This document shows, in pieces, positions 9,870 to 19,010 of a DNA stretch of 64,000 nucleotides. This DNA comes from Silvibacterium bohemicum (GTDB lineage Bacteria > Acidobacteriota > Terriglobia > Terriglobales > Acidobacteriaceae): NCBI RefSeq assembly GCF_001006305.1, contig NZ_LBHJ01000004.1, forward strand, positions 558,001-622,000. The letters are read 5' to 3'. The notes below the pieces were generated by a model. The model saw only the letters and a program-made list of their open reading frames with translations, searched no databases and was not told the origin of the DNA. Each line of letters opens with the position of its first letter. Position 1 is the first letter of the stretch. A program made the translations under genes and the position numbers.

Positions 9870-10967
9870 TTAAAAGTTCTCGGTTTCGTTCTGCAGTGCT
9901 ACGTCGTCTTCCAGCTCATCGTCTTCGTCATCGTCGTCGAAGTGGTTGTAGCTGGCGGCGAGCGTCGCGGCCGGCAGCACGGAGGTCGGTCCGGGTACGG
10001 CGTTGCCGTGCTCGTCGATCTTCATGCCCAGGGAAAGCCCCATCTGCGCGAGGATTTCCTTGATCTCGTTCAGCGACTTGCGGCCGAAGTTCTTGGTCTT
10101 CAGCATCTCGGCTTCGGTCTTCTGCACCAACTCGCCGATGGTCTGAATATTTGCGTTCTTCAGGCAGTTGTAGCTGCGGACGCTGAGCTCCAACTCTTCC
10201 ACCGAGCGGTTCAGGTTCTCGTTGCGCAGCTGCATGCGGCCTTCTTCGGCGTGGCTCTCAGCTTCGATCTCTTCCTCGAAGTTGATGAAGATGCTCATGT
10301 GGTCCTTGAGCAGCTTCGCCGCGAGACCGACTGCGTCTGCCGGAAGCACGGAACCGTTGGTCCAGACTTCGAGCGTCAGCTTGTCGTAGTCGGTGATCTG
10401 GCCGAGACGCGCAGCGTCGACAGCATAGTTCACCTTGCGAACCGGCGAGTGCACCGAATCGACCGGGATGAAGCCAATGCCCAGGTCGGAGTCGAAGTTC
10501 TTGTCCGCGGAGATGTAGCCACGGCCGCGCTTCAAGCGCATTTCCATGTCCAGTTTGCCACCTTCGCTGACGGTGGCGATATAGACATCTTTGTCCAGGA
10601 TTTCCACGTCTCCATCGGCTTCGATCATGCCCGAAGTCACAATCCCCGGCTGCTCCGCGCGCAGATACAGCGCCTTCGGGCCCTCGCCGTTCAACTTGAA
10701 GGGAATCTGCTTCAGGTTGAGGATGATGTCGGTCGCGTCTTCCACGACTCCGCCAATCGACTGGAACTCGTGCAATACGCCTTCGATCTTGACTGCCGTT
10801 ACCGCCGCGCCTTCGATTGACGAAAGCAGGGTGCGGCGCAGCGCATTGCCGATGGTGGTGCCGAAGCCGCGCTCAAAAGGCTGGGCGCTGAACTTCCCGT
10901 ATTTATCGGTGAGCGTTTCTGCCTCGACGGCCAAACGCTTGGGTTTTTGAAATCCTCTCCAAAGCAT
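9870..10967 (-). CDS. rpoA: RNA polymerase alpha subunit
   Basis: 365 residues, longer than the usual ~330. The N-terminal dimerisation domain (to about 235) contains [17 protein letters not shown]. The C-terminal domain (about 255-325) has the helix-hairpin-helix region with [17 protein letters not shown], which binds UP elements and activators. An unusual tail follows, with an acidic run [12 protein letters not shown] close to the C-terminus. The ATG at 10967 opens [12 protein letters not shown], and the gene lies between rpsD and rplQ as in most bacteria. The acidic tail could affect DNA or activator contacts; that is inference. Confidence 0.98.
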   Translation of the reverse strand: MLWRGFQKPKRLAVEAETLTDKYGKFSAQPFERGFGTTIGNALRRTLLSSIEGAAVTAVKIEGVLHEFQSIGGVVEDATDIILNLKQIPFKLNGEGPKALYLRAEQPGIVTSGMIEADGDVEILDKDVYIATVSEGGKLDMEMRLKRGRGYISADKNFDSDLGIGFIPVDSVHSPVRKVNYAVDAARLGQITDYDKLTLEVWTNGSVLPADAVGLAAKLLKDHMSIFINFEEEIEAESHAEEGRMQLRNENLNRSVEELELSVRSYNCLKNANIQTIGELVQKTEAEMLKTKNFGRKSLNEIKEILAQMGLSLGMKIDEHGNAVPGPTSVLPAATLAASYNHFDDDDEDDELEDDVALQNETENF

Positions 10968-11043
10968 ATCGATATCCTTTTCTCATGCGCAGCGAACGCC
11001 GCGAAGCATTCTGCAACGGCTGCGCGTGATTCTCCTGACTTGA

Positions 11044-11135
11044 GATACCGCTTTCGCGGTTTATTGCTCTCCGGATCGTCTTCGATCCGAAAACTTTCGG
11101 TCTGGCAGAGCACAAAACTGAGCTCTGTGCTCTGC
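11044..11135. other. Three hairpins in the rpsD-rpoA spacer
   Basis: The 175-bp spacer contains CCGC/GCGG around TTTC (about 11048-11059), CGGATCG/CGATCCG with a TCTT loop (about 11072-11090) and a 10-bp stem GCAGAGCACA/TGTGCTCTGC (11105-11114 with 11126-11135). None is followed by a T-run in the minus direction, so they look like RNA-processing or stability structures rather than terminators. Confidence 0.5.
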
Positions 11136-11142
11136 GCCCTGA

Positions 11143-11772
11143 TTACTTGCTGTACAGTTCGACGATCAGCTGCTCGTTGACCGGCAGGTTGACATCTTCG
11201 CGCTTCGGCAGAGCAATCACCTTGCCCGAGAGGTTCGCGCCATCGACACTCAGCCATGCCGGAGCCGGCTGATGGCTCGCGAACTCGCGAGCGCCTTCGA
11301 CAACCGTCAACTTCTGCGAGTTGGGACGAATCTTAATCTCGTCGCCCACACCCACCTGGAAAGAAGGGATGTTCACCTTGCGGCCATTCACTTCAATGTG
11401 TCCGTGACGAACGATCTGGCGAGACTGGCGACGCGAGCTGGCAAAACCAAGCCGGAATACCACGTTGTCCAGGCGACGCTCCAACTGCTGCAAGAGCAGC
11501 TGACCGGTGACGCCGGGGGTACGCGCTGCCTTCTCGTAGTATTCGCGGAACTGGCTTTCGAGGGTGAAGTAGATGCGCTTCGCCTTCTGCTTTTCGCGAA
11601 GCTGCAGGCCGTAGCCGACGATCTTCGCCTTGCGGTCGCGGCCGTGCTGGCCGGGGGCAAAGTTACGCTTCTCGATGGGGCACTTGTCGCTAAAACACTT
11701 GGGGCCCTTCAAAAAAAGCTTCATGCCTTCGCGGCGGCAAAGGCGGCAGACTGCTCCTGTATAACGTGCCAA
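11143..11772 (-). CDS. rpsD: 30S ribosomal protein S4 (TTG start)
   Basis: 209 residues. The conserved N-terminus MARYTG is encoded by TTG-GCA-CGT, so translation must start at a TTG codon (11772), preceded by GAGGAGAATTGTT. The next Met is residue 17, inside the conserved core. Cys9, Cys12, Cys26 and Cys31 form the zinc-binding set seen in zinc-type S4. The S4 RNA-binding domain covers about 98-160. S4 nucleates 30S assembly and in E. coli represses its own operon; here the long spacer to rpsK could hold a control site, but no known pseudoknot was recognised. Confidence 0.97.
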   Translation of the reverse strand: MARYTGAVCRLCRREGMKLFLKGPKCFSDKCPIEKRNFAPGQHGRDRKAKIVGYGLQLREKQKAKRIYFTLESQFREYYEKAARTPGVTGQLLLQQLERRLDNVVFRLGFASSRRQSRQIVRHGHIEVNGRKVNIPSFQVGVGDEIKIRPNSQKLTVVEGAREFASHQPAPAWLSVDGANLSGKVIALPKREDVNLPVNEQLIVELYSK

Positions 11773-11902
11773 AACAATTCTCCTCGTCCCGGCTTCAGCC
11801 CGGACGTTTCATTTCAGAGGCCGACAGGTTTACGCGCTGGCAAGCGCTTCGTCCCAGTCCATCCACAATTTTACAGCAACAGGGTTGCGGGAGGGTGTTT
11901 TA

Positions 11903-11930
11903 CTAACCCTCCCCTAAGCCCTATACCCTA
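11903..11930. repeat. Heptamer tract between rpsK and rpsD
   Basis: Read on the minus strand directly behind the rpsK stop: TAGGGTA, TAGGGCT, TAGGGGA, GGGTTAG in perfect 7-bp phase. It belongs to the same class as the tracts at 9715, 17675 and 18173. Confidence 0.65.
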
Positions 11931-11933
11931 CTC

Positions 11934-12359
11934 TTACACCCTGCGGCGCTTGGGCGGACGGCAGCCATTGTGCGGAATCGGCGTAACGTCACGAATCGAA
12001 CGCACGTCGATGCCTGCGGCAGCCAGTGCACGAACCGCAGACTCACGGCCCGATCCCGGACCGCTCACGCGGACGTCGACCGAGCGGAGACCATGGTCGC
12101 GAGCCTGATTGGCCGCATTCATCGCCGCCTGCTGCGCGGCAAACGGGGTTCCCTTACGCGATCCACGGAAGCCGAGCGAACCCGAGCTCTTCCAGGAGAT
12201 GGTGTTTCCCTGACCGTCGGTAATGGTCACGATGGTGTTGTTGAACGACGCCTGAATGTATACCAAACCGTAGGGGACATTCTTGCGTTCGCGCTTCTTG
12301 AACTTCTTGTTCTTGGCCGCCTTGCCGGCAGAGCCACCCTGCTGCTGTGCTTTTGCCAT
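11934..12359 (-). CDS. rpsK: 30S ribosomal protein S11
   Basis: 141 residues. A Lys/Gln/Gly-rich N-terminal lead (about 25 residues) precedes the S11 core, which contains [31 protein letters not shown] and the closing [17 protein letters not shown]11 lines the platform near the decoding site. Its ATG overlaps the rpsM stop codon in the sequence TAATG, so it is translationally coupled to rpsM. Confidence 0.98.
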   Translation of the reverse strand: MAKAQQQGGSAGKAAKNKKFKKRERKNVPYGLVYIQASFNNTIVTITDGQGNTISWKSSGSLGFRGSRKGTPFAAQQAAMNAANQARDHGLRSVDVRVSGPGSGRESAVRALAAAGIDVRSIRDVTPIPHNGCRPPKRRRV

Positions 12360-12745
12360 TAGGTCTTCGCCGTCGCTTTCTTCTTGCCTGCTACCGTGCC
12401 TTTACGCGGTCCCTTACGGGTGCGCGCATTGGTGTGCGTCCGCTGCCCGCGTACCGGCAGGCTGCGACGATGACGGATGCCGCGGTAGGACTGAATGTCG
12501 ATCAGCCGCTTGATGTGCATCGAGACGTCTTTGCGAAGATCGCCTTCGACGTTGCCTTCCTGCTCGATGATCTGACGGATGCGGTTGACCTCGTCTTCGC
12601 CGAGATCCTGGATCTTCTTGAGGGGGTCGACATTCGCGGCCTTCAGAATCCTGAGTGCGCGCGGGTTACCGATCCCGAAGATGTAAGTAAGGCCGATCCG
12701 CGCCTGCTTATTGCGGGGCAAATCGACGCCAGCAACACGTGCCAT
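12359..12745 (-). CDS. rpsM: 30S ribosomal protein S13
   Basis: 128 residues from the ATG at 12745, which opens the conserved [10 protein letters not shown] and has GAAGGA six bases upstream. An in-frame ATG at 12778 would add 11 unconserved residues and is rejected. The C-terminus is Lys/Ala-rich (GKKKATAKT). S13 contacts the P-site tRNA and bridges to the 50S. The stop codon shares one base with the rpsK start. Confidence 0.97.
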   Translation of the reverse strand: MARVAGVDLPRNKQARIGLTYIFGIGNPRALRILKAANVDPLKKIQDLGEDEVNRIRQIIEQEGNVEGDLRKDVSMHIKRLIDIQSYRGIRHRRSLPVRGQRTHTNARTRKGPRKGTVAGKKKATAKT

Positions 12746-12794
12746 GTTCTGTCCTTCGTTTGCTTCCGGAAGCTTCACCGCCGGAAGCGGTTAG

Positions 12795-12817
12795 GCAGGT
12801 CTGAATTTCAAACCTGC
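12795..12817. other. Hairpin in the rpmJ-rpsM spacer
   Basis: GCAGGT (12795-12800) pairs with ACCTGC (12812-12817), and inside it TGAA pairs with TTCA. It lies 50 bp upstream of the rpsM start in a 179-bp spacer. It has no T-run and its function is unknown. Confidence 0.45.
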
Positions 12818-12924
12818 AGTGATGAGTCGGGGTTCATCGCAAGCCTTTCTACGGCTAACTAGCCCCTGCCCTTAATCTTGCCGGGCGCGACTCGAATCAT
12901 TCGCAGCCGAAGCCGCGCCAGAAT

Positions 12925-13038
12925 TTAGCCCTGGCGCTGCTTGTGCTTCGAGTTTTCGCAGATCACACGCACCACCCCACGGCGGTGAATGACCTTGCAC
13001 TTGTCACAAATCTTCTTTACCGATGCACGAACCTTCAT
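12925..13038 (-). CDS. rpmJ: 50S ribosomal protein L36 (zinc-binding form)
   Basis: 37 residues, [16 protein letters not shown]...RQG. Cys11, Cys14, Cys27 and the following His32 form the C-C-C-H zinc site of the C+ paralogue. Position between infA and rpsM is the classical one. Too short to appear in ordinary ORF lists, but the sequence is unmistakable. Confidence 0.97.
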
Positions 13039-13041
13039 AAC

Positions 13042-13174
13042 TAACTCCAGCTTCCAGCTTCTAGTTTTTAGCTATCAGCCTGTTCCTTGCGCTACCGGCG
13101 TTTTTGGCCGCCCCGCAGCACAATGTTGATGAAGCCGTCACTCCAGCTAAAGCGAGGAGCGAACGGCTAAAAAG
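13042..13174. repeat. Heptamer-repeat element in the infA-rpmJ spacer
   Basis: Left arm (13042-13083): TAACTCC, AGCTTCC, AGCTTCT, AGTTTTT, AGCTATC, AGCCTGT in exact 7-bp phase. The right arm next to the infA stop (about 13140-13174), read on the minus strand, gives TAGCTTT, TTAGCCG, TTCGCTC, CTCGCTT, TAGCTGG. The word differs from the CAGGG tracts, but the period and AG core are the same. Confidence 0.65.
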
Positions 13175-13393
13175 CTACTTGTAGCGATACACGATCCGCC
13201 CGCGCGTAAGATCATACGGGCTGAGCTCAATCGCTACACGATCGCCGGGAAGTATGCGGATAAAGTTCTTCCGCATGCGGCCCGAGACATGCGCCAGCAC
13301 CTGGTGCTTGTTCTCGAGCTCAACCTTGAACATAGCGTTTGGCAGGGTCTCAAGGACCACTGCCATTACTTCAATCGCATCTTCCTTCGACAA
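13175..13393 (-). CDS. infA: Translation initiation factor IF-1 (TTG start)
   Basis: 72 residues, a complete S1/OB-fold IF-1 (conserved [38 protein letters not shown]). The conserved first residues MSKED are encoded TTG-TCG-AAG-GAA-GAT, so the start is TTG at 13393. Upstream is GGGATAAGG, a modest ribosome-binding site. IF-1 blocks the A site during initiation. Confidence 0.97.
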   Translation of the reverse strand: MSKEDAIEVMAVVLETLPNAMFKVELENKHQVLAHVSGRMRKNFIRILPGDRVAIELSPYDLTRGRIVYRYK

Positions 13394-13471
13394 ACCTTAT
13401 CCCGTTTCCGCCGGACCTTAGCCCAGCCCCGCTCGAACAAATATCCTGCTAAAAGCATCGCGTCAAAGCGC

Positions 13472-14221
13472 CTACGTCAGAATCACGGCGCCTTCGGCGG
13501 TCACTGCAACCGTATGCTCGAAGTGCGCGCTCAGACTTCCATCCTGCGTAACTGCTGTCCAGCCGTCGCTCAACACCTGCACATCCGGCTTGCCCGCGTT
13601 CACCATGGGCTCGATCGCGATTACCATACCCTCGCGCAGCTTCTGCCCTTGCCCGCGGCGTCCGTAATTCGGCACCTGCGGATCTTCATGCAGACGCGTC
13701 CCGATCCCGTGCCCTACAAAATCCCGAACCACGCTGAAGCCCTCGGCTTCAACGACTTCCTGAACCGCAGCGCCCACATCGCCCAGCGTTGCGCCCGGCC
13801 GGATGGCCTGAATGCCGCTCGCCAGGGATGCCTGCGTAACGTCCAGCAATTTTTTAATCCGCGGATTGACCTTGTCGCCTACCGCCACCGTAATCGCCGA
13901 ATCGCCGTAAAAGCCGTCGATAATCACGCCGGTGTCGATCGAAACAATGTCGCCATCGCGAAGCACCCGCTCCGCCGACGGAATTCCGTGAACCACTTCC
14001 TCGTTTACCGAGGTGCACAGCACGCAGGGATAACCACGATATCCCTTGAATGCCGGCTTGGCGCCAAACTCGTTCATCTTCTCGACAGCCGCGTTTTCCA
14101 GGTCCAGCGTGGACGCGCCTGGCTTTACAAACTTGCGGACATGCTCGAGAACATCGCGAACTACCTGTCCGCTGCGCCGCATCTTCTCGATCTCCTGCGG
14201 CGTCTTGATCATGATTGCCAT
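13472..14221 (-). CDS. map: Methionine aminopeptidase, type I
   Basis: 249 residues. All metal ligands are recognisable: Asp in SIDTGVIIDGFYGDSA, His in FVGHGIGTRLHEDP, Glu in IAIEPMV and the final Glu in AHFEHTVAVT; HGIP marks the substrate-side His. It removes the initiator Met from nascent proteins. There is no N-terminal zinc-finger extension. The gap to adk is 7 bp, so the two are probably translationally coupled. Confidence 0.97.
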   Translation of the reverse strand: MAIMIKTPQEIEKMRRSGQVVRDVLEHVRKFVKPGASTLDLENAAVEKMNEFGAKPAFKGYRGYPCVLCTSVNEEVVHGIPSAERVLRDGDIVSIDTGVIIDGFYGDSAITVAVGDKVNPRIKKLLDVTQASLASGIQAIRPGATLGDVGAAVQEVVEAEGFSVVRDFVGHGIGTRLHEDPQVPNYGRRGQGQKLREGMVIAIEPMVNAGKPDVQVLSDGWTAVTQDGSLSAHFEHTVAVTAEGAVILT

Positions 14222-14228
14222 GCGCCTA

Positions 14229-14945
14229 TCAGCTCCTCAAGCGCACAACAGCCTTCATTACTTCGGCTGTAACCGCGCTCACCGATTGTTCCCCGTTTAC
14301 CTCTTCGAATCGGCCCAGCGCACGATAATGCTCAACGACCGGAGCCGTCAGCGCGTTATAGGCGCGCATCCTCTCCTCGAAAACCTCTTCCGTGTCGTCT
14401 GAGCGCCGCGCCAGGGGCGTGCCGTCAAGGTCGCACAACTCATCCACCCTGGGCGGCTGCAAGTAGATGTTGTAAATACTCTTGCAAACGGGACAGCTGC
14501 GTCGACCGGTGATGCGACGCAACAACTGATTATAACTTACCTGAATGCTGACAGCAATCACCGGCAAAGCATCTTTGCTGCCTGCCAGATGAAGGTCGAG
14601 CCAATCGGCCTGGCCGAGGGTCCGGGGGAAGCCATCCAGAATATAGCCGGCAGTCGTGTCCGGGGACTTGAGGCGGTCGGCGACCATCTCGTTCACCAGG
14701 TCGTCCGAGACCAACTCGCCACGGTCGAGCACAGACTTGGCGATGATACCGAGAGCGGTTCCCTGGCTGACATTCGCCCGCAGGATGTCTCCGGTAGAAA
14801 TCTGCGGAATGCCCCAAGCCGCCACCAACTCCTTGGCCTGCGTGCCTTTACCGACACCGGGAGCTCCCAGTAAAAGGATAGGACCCGGAGCAAGTTTCCT
14901 TTGCGCCGGGTCATGAATTTGTGGATCGGTTGCGGTCAAGGCCAC
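14229..14945 (-). CDS. adk: Adenylate kinase (GTG start)
   Basis: 238 residues from a GTG directly adjoining the secY stop (TAAGTG), with GGAG in the end of secY as ribosome-binding site. P-loop GAPGVGKGT is at residues 27-35, so the N-terminus is about 20 residues longer than usual. The LID has CPVC...CDLD, a Cys-Cys-Cys-Asp zinc site of the type known from Gram-positive enzymes. It converts AMP and ATP to two ADP. Confidence 0.96.
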   Translation of the reverse strand: MALTATDPQIHDPAQRKLAPGPILLLGAPGVGKGTQAKELVAAWGIPQISTGDILRANVSQGTALGIIAKSVLDRGELVSDDLVNEMVADRLKSPDTTAGYILDGFPRTLGQADWLDLHLAGSKDALPVIAVSIQVSYNQLLRRITGRRSCPVCKSIYNIYLQPPRVDELCDLDGTPLARRSDDTEEVFEERMRAYNALTAPVVEHYRALGRFEEVNGEQSVSAVTAEVMKAVVRLRS

Positions 14946-16337
14946 TTACCAGCTCCGCCTTCCGCGCACTCGTCCGCTGCGGGGCGAGAAACCTTCATAG
15001 TGCCGCATGATCAGCTGCGACTCCACCTGGTTCACGGTATCCATGGCCACGCCCACTACGATCAGCAGCGATGTGCCGCCGAAGTAGAAGTTGAAGCCGA
15101 AGCCGTTGGTCACCCATAGCGGAAGGTGCTCGAAGAAGCCTCCAACCAGCCATAGGTGGTTCAGGCGAATACCAGTGATCAGGAAGGTCGGGATGATCGA
15201 GATGATGATCAGGTATACAGCGCCAACCAGCGTGATACGGGTCAGGATGTCGTTGATGTAATCCGAAGTCCGCTTGCCGGGTCGAATTCCGGGGATGAAG
15301 CCGCCGTACTTGCGCATGTTGTCGGCAATGTCATCGGGACGGAAGACGATCGAGATATAGAAGTACGCGAAGAAGATGATCGCGACAATATAGAGCAGCT
15401 CGTACCACGGCTCTCCCGGATGCAGCGCATCGAAGATGCGGGTCAGCGGAGCGCTATTGCGGATGAACGACGACTGCGCGAAGAGCAGAGGAGCCGACAG
15501 GACGGAGGCCGCGAAGATAACCGGCATCACGCCACCGGAATTGACCTTCAAAGGCAGGTGGGTCGACTGACCGCCCATAAGGCGGCGTCCAACAATGCGC
15601 TTGGCGTACTGCACGGGGATGCGGCGTTCGCTGCGCTCCACGTAGACGATGAAGGCCACGACCGCAATCATGCCGACGACCAGCAAGATGAGCGCAGGAA
15701 CGGTGAAGGCTCCGAACTTCTGCGTCTTGGCTACATCGACGAGCTCGGCAATGGCGCGAGGCAGGCCGACCACGATGCCGGCGAAGATCAGCAAGCTCAT
15801 ACCGTTGCCGATGCCGCGGTCCGTGATCTGCTCACCCAGCCACATGATGAATGCTGTACCCGTGGTGAGTGTGAGAACGGTCATGATGATGAAGCCGACA
15901 CCGGGATTCAGGACCAGATTGCCCGAGGAGCTCTTGAGCGCGATGGCGATTGCCGCGGACTGCACCACACCGAGGATGACGGTCAGGTAGCGCGTCCATT
16001 GCGTGATCTTGCGACGGCCCAGCTCGCCCTCTTTTTGGAGGCGCGCGAGCGGCTCGTAAACGACAGTCAGCAGCTGGAAGATGATCGACGCCGTGATGTA
16101 GGGCATGATGCCCAGCGCAAATACTGTCAGGCGGCGAAGATTACCGCCGCTGAAGAGGTCGACGAGCGCAAGCGAAGAGCCGCTCTGCTGGTTGAAGAAG
16201 TTCGCGAGGGCGTCCGTATTTACGCCCGGCGTAGGAATGTGCGCGCCAAGGCGGTAGATGGCGAGCATGGCCATGGTGAACAGGACACGCTTGCGCAGAT
16301 CAGGGACGCGGAAGATATTCAGGAACTTTTCAAGCAT
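14946..16337 (-). CDS. secY: Protein translocase subunit SecY
   Basis: 463 residues with ten predicted membrane helices, MLEKFLNIFRVPDLRKR at the start and the conserved cytoplasmic loops (RGIGNGMSLLIFAGI; the C5 loop with PDDIADNMRKYGGFIPGIRPGKRT). It forms the translocation channel with SecE and SecG, which are not in this window. The C-terminus is Arg-rich. The stop codon abuts the adk start. Confidence 0.98.
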   Translation of the reverse strand: MLEKFLNIFRVPDLRKRVLFTMAMLAIYRLGAHIPTPGVNTDALANFFNQQSGSSLALVDLFSGGNLRRLTVFALGIMPYITASIIFQLLTVVYEPLARLQKEGELGRRKITQWTRYLTVILGVVQSAAIAIALKSSSGNLVLNPGVGFIIMTVLTLTTGTAFIMWLGEQITDRGIGNGMSLLIFAGIVVGLPRAIAELVDVAKTQKFGAFTVPALILLVVGMIAVVAFIVYVERSERRIPVQYAKRIVGRRLMGGQSTHLPLKVNSGGVMPVIFAASVLSAPLLFAQSSFIRNSAPLTRIFDALHPGEPWYELLYIVAIIFFAYFYISIVFRPDDIADNMRKYGGFIPGIRPGKRTSDYINDILTRITLVGAVYLIIISIIPTFLITGIRLNHLWLVGGFFEHLPLWVTNGFGFNFYFGGTSLLIVVGVAMDTVNQVESQLIMRHYEGFSPRSGRVRGRRSW

Positions 16338-16421
16338 GGAAGACTCTCAGGATGATTCGGGGTAGACCGTCTCAATCATACCGCCTCGCTCCCCGAAGAG
16401 GAACGAGGCGTATGGCAAACC

Positions 16422-16862
16422 TTAACCGACCAGAACGACTTTGCCGCCGGCCTTTTCGATCTTATCCTGCGCCGTCTTCGAGAACTTGTGCGCGTGCACG
16501 GTGAGAGCAACACTCAGATCGCCGTTGCCGAGGATCTTCAGCAGCTCGCCGCGCTTCTTGAGGAAGCCCTTGGCGACGAAGGCCTCGAGCGTCAGCTCGG
16601 TCTCGTTCAACTCGGCCAGGCGGTCCAGGTTCAGAACCGTGTACTCGGTGCGGAAGATGTTGGTGAAGCCGCGCTTGGGCAAACGGCGGTGCAGCGGCAT
16701 CTGGCCGCCTTCAAAACCGCGCATCATGCTCGAACCGGAGCGGGAGCGCTGTCCCTTGTGTCCACGAGCTGAAGTTTTGCCGTGGCCGGAGCCCATACCG
16801 CGGCCGACACGCTTCTTGCCACGGTTCGCCTTTTTAGGCGCCCTAAGATTTGAAAGATTCAT
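16422..16862 (-). CDS. rplO: 50S ribosomal protein L15
   Basis: 146 residues from the ATG at 16862 (GAGGAAATC upstream); a longer in-frame start at 16877 overlaps that ribosome-binding site. The N-terminal MNLSNLRAPKKANRGKKRVG and GSGHGKTSARGHKGQRSR are typical. The 93-bp spacer to rpmD carries a heptamer tract. Confidence 0.97.
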   Translation of the reverse strand: MNLSNLRAPKKANRGKKRVGRGMGSGHGKTSARGHKGQRSRSGSSMMRGFEGGQMPLHRRLPKRGFTNIFRTEYTVLNLDRLAELNETELTLEAFVAKGFLKKRGELLKILGNGDLSVALTVHAHKFSKTAQDKIEKAGGKVVLVG

Positions 16863-16923
16863 GATTTCCTCGCTCAACGCCGGAAGAGCTGAACTCCACC
16901 GACTCGCTTTTTTTATTTTGCTT

Positions 16924-16958
16924 TTAGCCAGAAGCTAAAAGCTGGGTGCTAACAACTA
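16924..16958. repeat. Heptamer tract behind rpmD
   Basis: TTAGCCA, GAAGCTA, AAAGCTG, GGTGCTA, ACAACTA in 7-bp phase (+ strand); the last unit contains the rpmD stop codon (CTA on this strand). The visible theme is an AGCT/GCTA word repeated every seven bases. Confidence 0.65.
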
Positions 16959-17144
16959 GCCAATGATCCGCACCAGGTGCGGAATCGTCTTTACCATGCC
17001 GCGAATGGACGGCGTGTCCTCGCGCTCGACGACCTGATTCAGACGTGTGAAGCCCAGGCCTTTGACGACCTTCTTGTGCTTCACCGGCGCCTGGATCATA
17101 GAGCGAAAGTATTGGATCTTGATCGTTGCCTTTATCTCTGCCAT
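16956..17144 (-). CDS. rpmD: 50S ribosomal protein L30
   Basis: 62 residues with the L30 signature (KHKKVVKGLGFTRLNQVVER followed by TPSIRGMVKTIPHLVRI). Only 5 bp separate it from rpsE. Its stop codon is embedded in the heptamer tract that follows. Confidence 0.97.
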   Translation of the reverse strand: MAEIKATIKIQYFRSMIQAPVKHKKVVKGLGFTRLNQVVEREDTPSIRGMVKTIPHLVRIIG

Positions 17145-17149
17145 GACTC

Positions 17150-17659
17150 TTACAGCTCCTCAACCTGCTTGCCGCGGGCCGCAGCAACCTCGGCACGATC
17201 GCGCAGCTGAACCAGCGCGTCGAATGTAGCCTTGATCACGTTATGCGGATTCGCGGAACCCAGGCTCTTGGTCAAAATGTTCTGCACACCCGCCGAGGTC
17301 ATCACCGCGCGCACTGCGCCGCCAGCGATCACGCCCGTACCTTCCGGAGCCGGCTTCAACAGCACCTGTCCCGAACCGTAGCGGCCCAGCACCTGGTGCG
17401 GAATGGTGGTCTCGGTGAGGTTGATGCGGACCAGGTTTTTCTTCGCCGACTCGATACCCTTGCGGATAGCCTGCGGCACTTCCTTGGCCTTGCCCGAGCC
17501 GTAGCCAACCACGCCCGCGCCCGGATCGCCCACCACCACCAGCGCGGCGAACGACATATTCTTGCCGCCCTTCACTACCTTGGTGACGCGGTTGATGGCC
17601 ACAACCTGATCCTTCAGATTGTAGGAGCCTGCATCCAGTTTCTTCTTCAGTGTCGCCAT
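17150..17659 (-). CDS. rpsE: 30S ribosomal protein S5
   Basis: 169 residues. The N-terminal S5 RNA-binding domain contains [19 protein letters not shown] and a glycine loop; the C-terminal domain contains the conserved [21 protein letters not shown]5 helps maintain decoding accuracy and lines the mRNA entry. Confidence 0.98.
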   Translation of the reverse strand: MATLKKKLDAGSYNLKDQVVAINRVTKVVKGGKNMSFAALVVVGDPGAGVVGYGSGKAKEVPQAIRKGIESAKKNLVRINLTETTIPHQVLGRYGSGQVLLKPAPEGTGVIAGGAVRAVMTSAGVQNILTKSLGSANPHNVIKATFDALVQLRDRAEVAAARGKQVEEL

Positions 17660-17674
17660 GAAATCCCCTCTTGA

Positions 17675-17759
17675 TTCAGGGTGTAGCGTTCAGGGTTTAG
17701 GGTGTAAAAGCGAAATGCACCCGTCGGCTACACCCTAATCCCTAACCCCTATACTCTGC
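17675..17759. repeat. Heptamer-repeat element in the rplR-rpsE spacer
   Basis: Left arm (17675-17709): TTCAGGG, TGTAGCG, TTCAGGG, TTTAGGG, TGTAAAA. Right arm (17725-17759) on the minus strand: GCAGAGT, ATAGGGG, TTAGGGA, TTAGGGT, GTAGCCG. Both arms are in strict 7-bp phase and inverted, separated by about 15 bp. The element occupies almost the entire 100-bp spacer and ends one base before the rplR stop. Confidence 0.8.
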
Positions 17760-18116
17760 TTAAAAGTCCAGCCCTGCTTCGCGAGCGGCATCCGCCAGCG
17801 CCTTGATGCGGCCATGATAAAGATAGCCGCCACGATCGAAGACCACCTTCTTGATGCCCTTCTCCTGTGCGCGCTCAGCGACCAGCTTGCCGATCTCTTT
17901 TGCCGCGGCGACGTTGCCGCCGGTCTTCGCCTTAGCCGCGACCGTCGAGGCCGAGACAATGGTGACGCCCTTGGAGTCGTCAATCAGCTGCGCGTAAATG
18001 TGGTTCAGCGAGCGGTATACATTCAACCGCGGGCGCTCCTGTGTGCCGGAGATCTTGGCCCGGATGCGGTCATGCACGCGCTGCCGGATTTCGTTTCTTT
18101 TCCTCTGCGGAATCAT
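17760..18116 (-). CDS. rplR: 50S ribosomal protein L18
   Basis: 118 residues; [20 protein letters not shown] and the closing [24 protein letters not shown] are typical of L18, the 5S rRNA-binding protein of the central protuberance. The ATG at 18116 has AAGAGATG just upstream. Confidence 0.97.
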   Translation of the reverse strand: MIPQRKRNEIRQRVHDRIRAKISGTQERPRLNVYRSLNHIYAQLIDDSKGVTIVSASTVAAKAKTGGNVAAAKEIGKLVAERAQEKGIKKVVFDRGGYLYHGRIKALADAAREAGLDF

Positions 18117-18172
18117 CTCTTCTCTTCCTTCCTAGTAGCGGAACCGCCCTGCGGCCCCGTTCGGCTTTGAAT

Positions 18173-18248
18173 GCAGGATGTAGGGTACAGCGTTCAGGGT
18201 GTAGCAAAACCGTTTTCTAAACCCTAGGCCCCACACCCTGTACCCTGC
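18173..18248. repeat. Heptamer-repeat element in the rplF-rplR spacer
   Basis: Left arm (18173-18207): GCAGGAT, GTAGGGT, ACAGCGT, TCAGGGT, GTAGCAA. Right arm (18214-18248), minus strand: GCAGGGT, ACAGGGT, GTGGGGC, CTAGGGT, TTAGAAA. The arms are inverted, separated by 6 bp, and can fold into one long imperfect hairpin. The right arm touches the rplF stop codon. Confidence 0.8.
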
Positions 18249-18788
18249 TTATTTCGCTCCGGTCTTGCCGACCTTCTTCTTCAGCTTCTCGTCCGAGTAG
18301 CGCACGCCCTTGTTTTTGTACGGATCGGGCTTGCGCAGCGAACGCATGTCGGCTGCAACCTGTCCAACCTTCTGGCGATCGATGCCGGAGACGGTCACAC
18401 GGGTCTGCTTGGGGTCAATGGCCACTGTGATGCCCGTTGGCAACACGAACTCGATGGGGTGCGAATACCCCAGCGTGAAGACCACCGTGTTCTTGCCCTT
18501 CAGCTCGGCGCGATAACCGATACCGACGATGTCCAGATCCTTCGACCAGCCCTTGGTTACGCCTTCAATGGCGTTGAAGACCAGCGCGCGGGTCAATCCA
18601 TGAATAGCTGCCTGCGAATCGCTCTCGCGAATTGCATGCACATGCCCATCCTGAGTTTCGAGCTTGATGCCGGAGGGGATGGCCTGCTCGACCTTGCCCT
18701 TCGGACCTTCGACAACGATGGTATTGCCGGTTACCGTGTACTTCACGCCGCTAGGCAGCGGAATCGGCTTTTTTCCAATACGCGACAT
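18249..18788 (-). CDS. rplF: 50S ribosomal protein L6
   Basis: 179 residues: [15 protein letters not shown] start, two L6 repeats and the conserved [13 protein letters not shown] near the C-terminus. L6 lies at the base of the L7/L12 stalk. The spacer upstream, toward rpsH, is the longest in the cluster (219 bp). Confidence 0.98.
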   Translation of the reverse strand: MSRIGKKPIPLPSGVKYTVTGNTIVVEGPKGKVEQAIPSGIKLETQDGHVHAIRESDSQAAIHGLTRALVFNAIEGVTKGWSKDLDIVGIGYRAELKGKNTVVFTLGYSHPIEFVLPTGITVAIDPKQTRVTVSGIDRQKVGQVAADMRSLRKPDPYKNKGVRYSDEKLKKKVGKTGAK

Positions 18789-18857
18789 TTCTAATCCTTA
18801 AAGGCTTGCGAGTCCCGACTCTCATCGTTCCACTGCAGCCAGAGGCCTGGTGCCTCC

Positions 18858-18905
18858 GGGGCTAAAGCCCCTCTTGCTTTGCTTCGGGTGCGAGGGCTAA
18901 AGCCC
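18858..18905. repeat. Two GGCTAAAGCC palindromes
   Basis: GGGGCTAAAGCCCC (18858-18871) and GGGCTAAAGCCC (18894-18905) lie in tandem in the rpsH-rplF spacer, preceded by a small GAGGC/GCCTC hairpin. The same core occurs at 9078-9092 and 27620-27639. Confidence 0.75.
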
Positions 18906-18971
18906 CCGCCTACCCTTACTCTTATCAAGCGCCAACGGCGCGAGATCACAACAGTTAATCATCCCACGAAT

Positions 18972-19010
18972 GGCGCGCAAAGCGCGCGTACGCCTGGAGG
19001 GCCAGTCCTA
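18972..19010 (-). repeat. Stop-codon-linked hairpin repeat behind rpsH
   Basis: Minus strand, starting in the rpsH stop: TAGGACTGGCCCTCCAGGCG, then a spacer and the palindrome GCGCGC-TTT-GCGCGC. It is one of the copies listed at 19506, 26334, 27210, 31075, 34991 and (inverted) 20398. Confidence 0.7.

Noticed and set aside
15156-16355. 399-codon frame antisense to secY
   Set aside because: Very rich in Arg, Asp and Gln, typical of the complement of a GC-rich membrane-protein gene; secY is certain.
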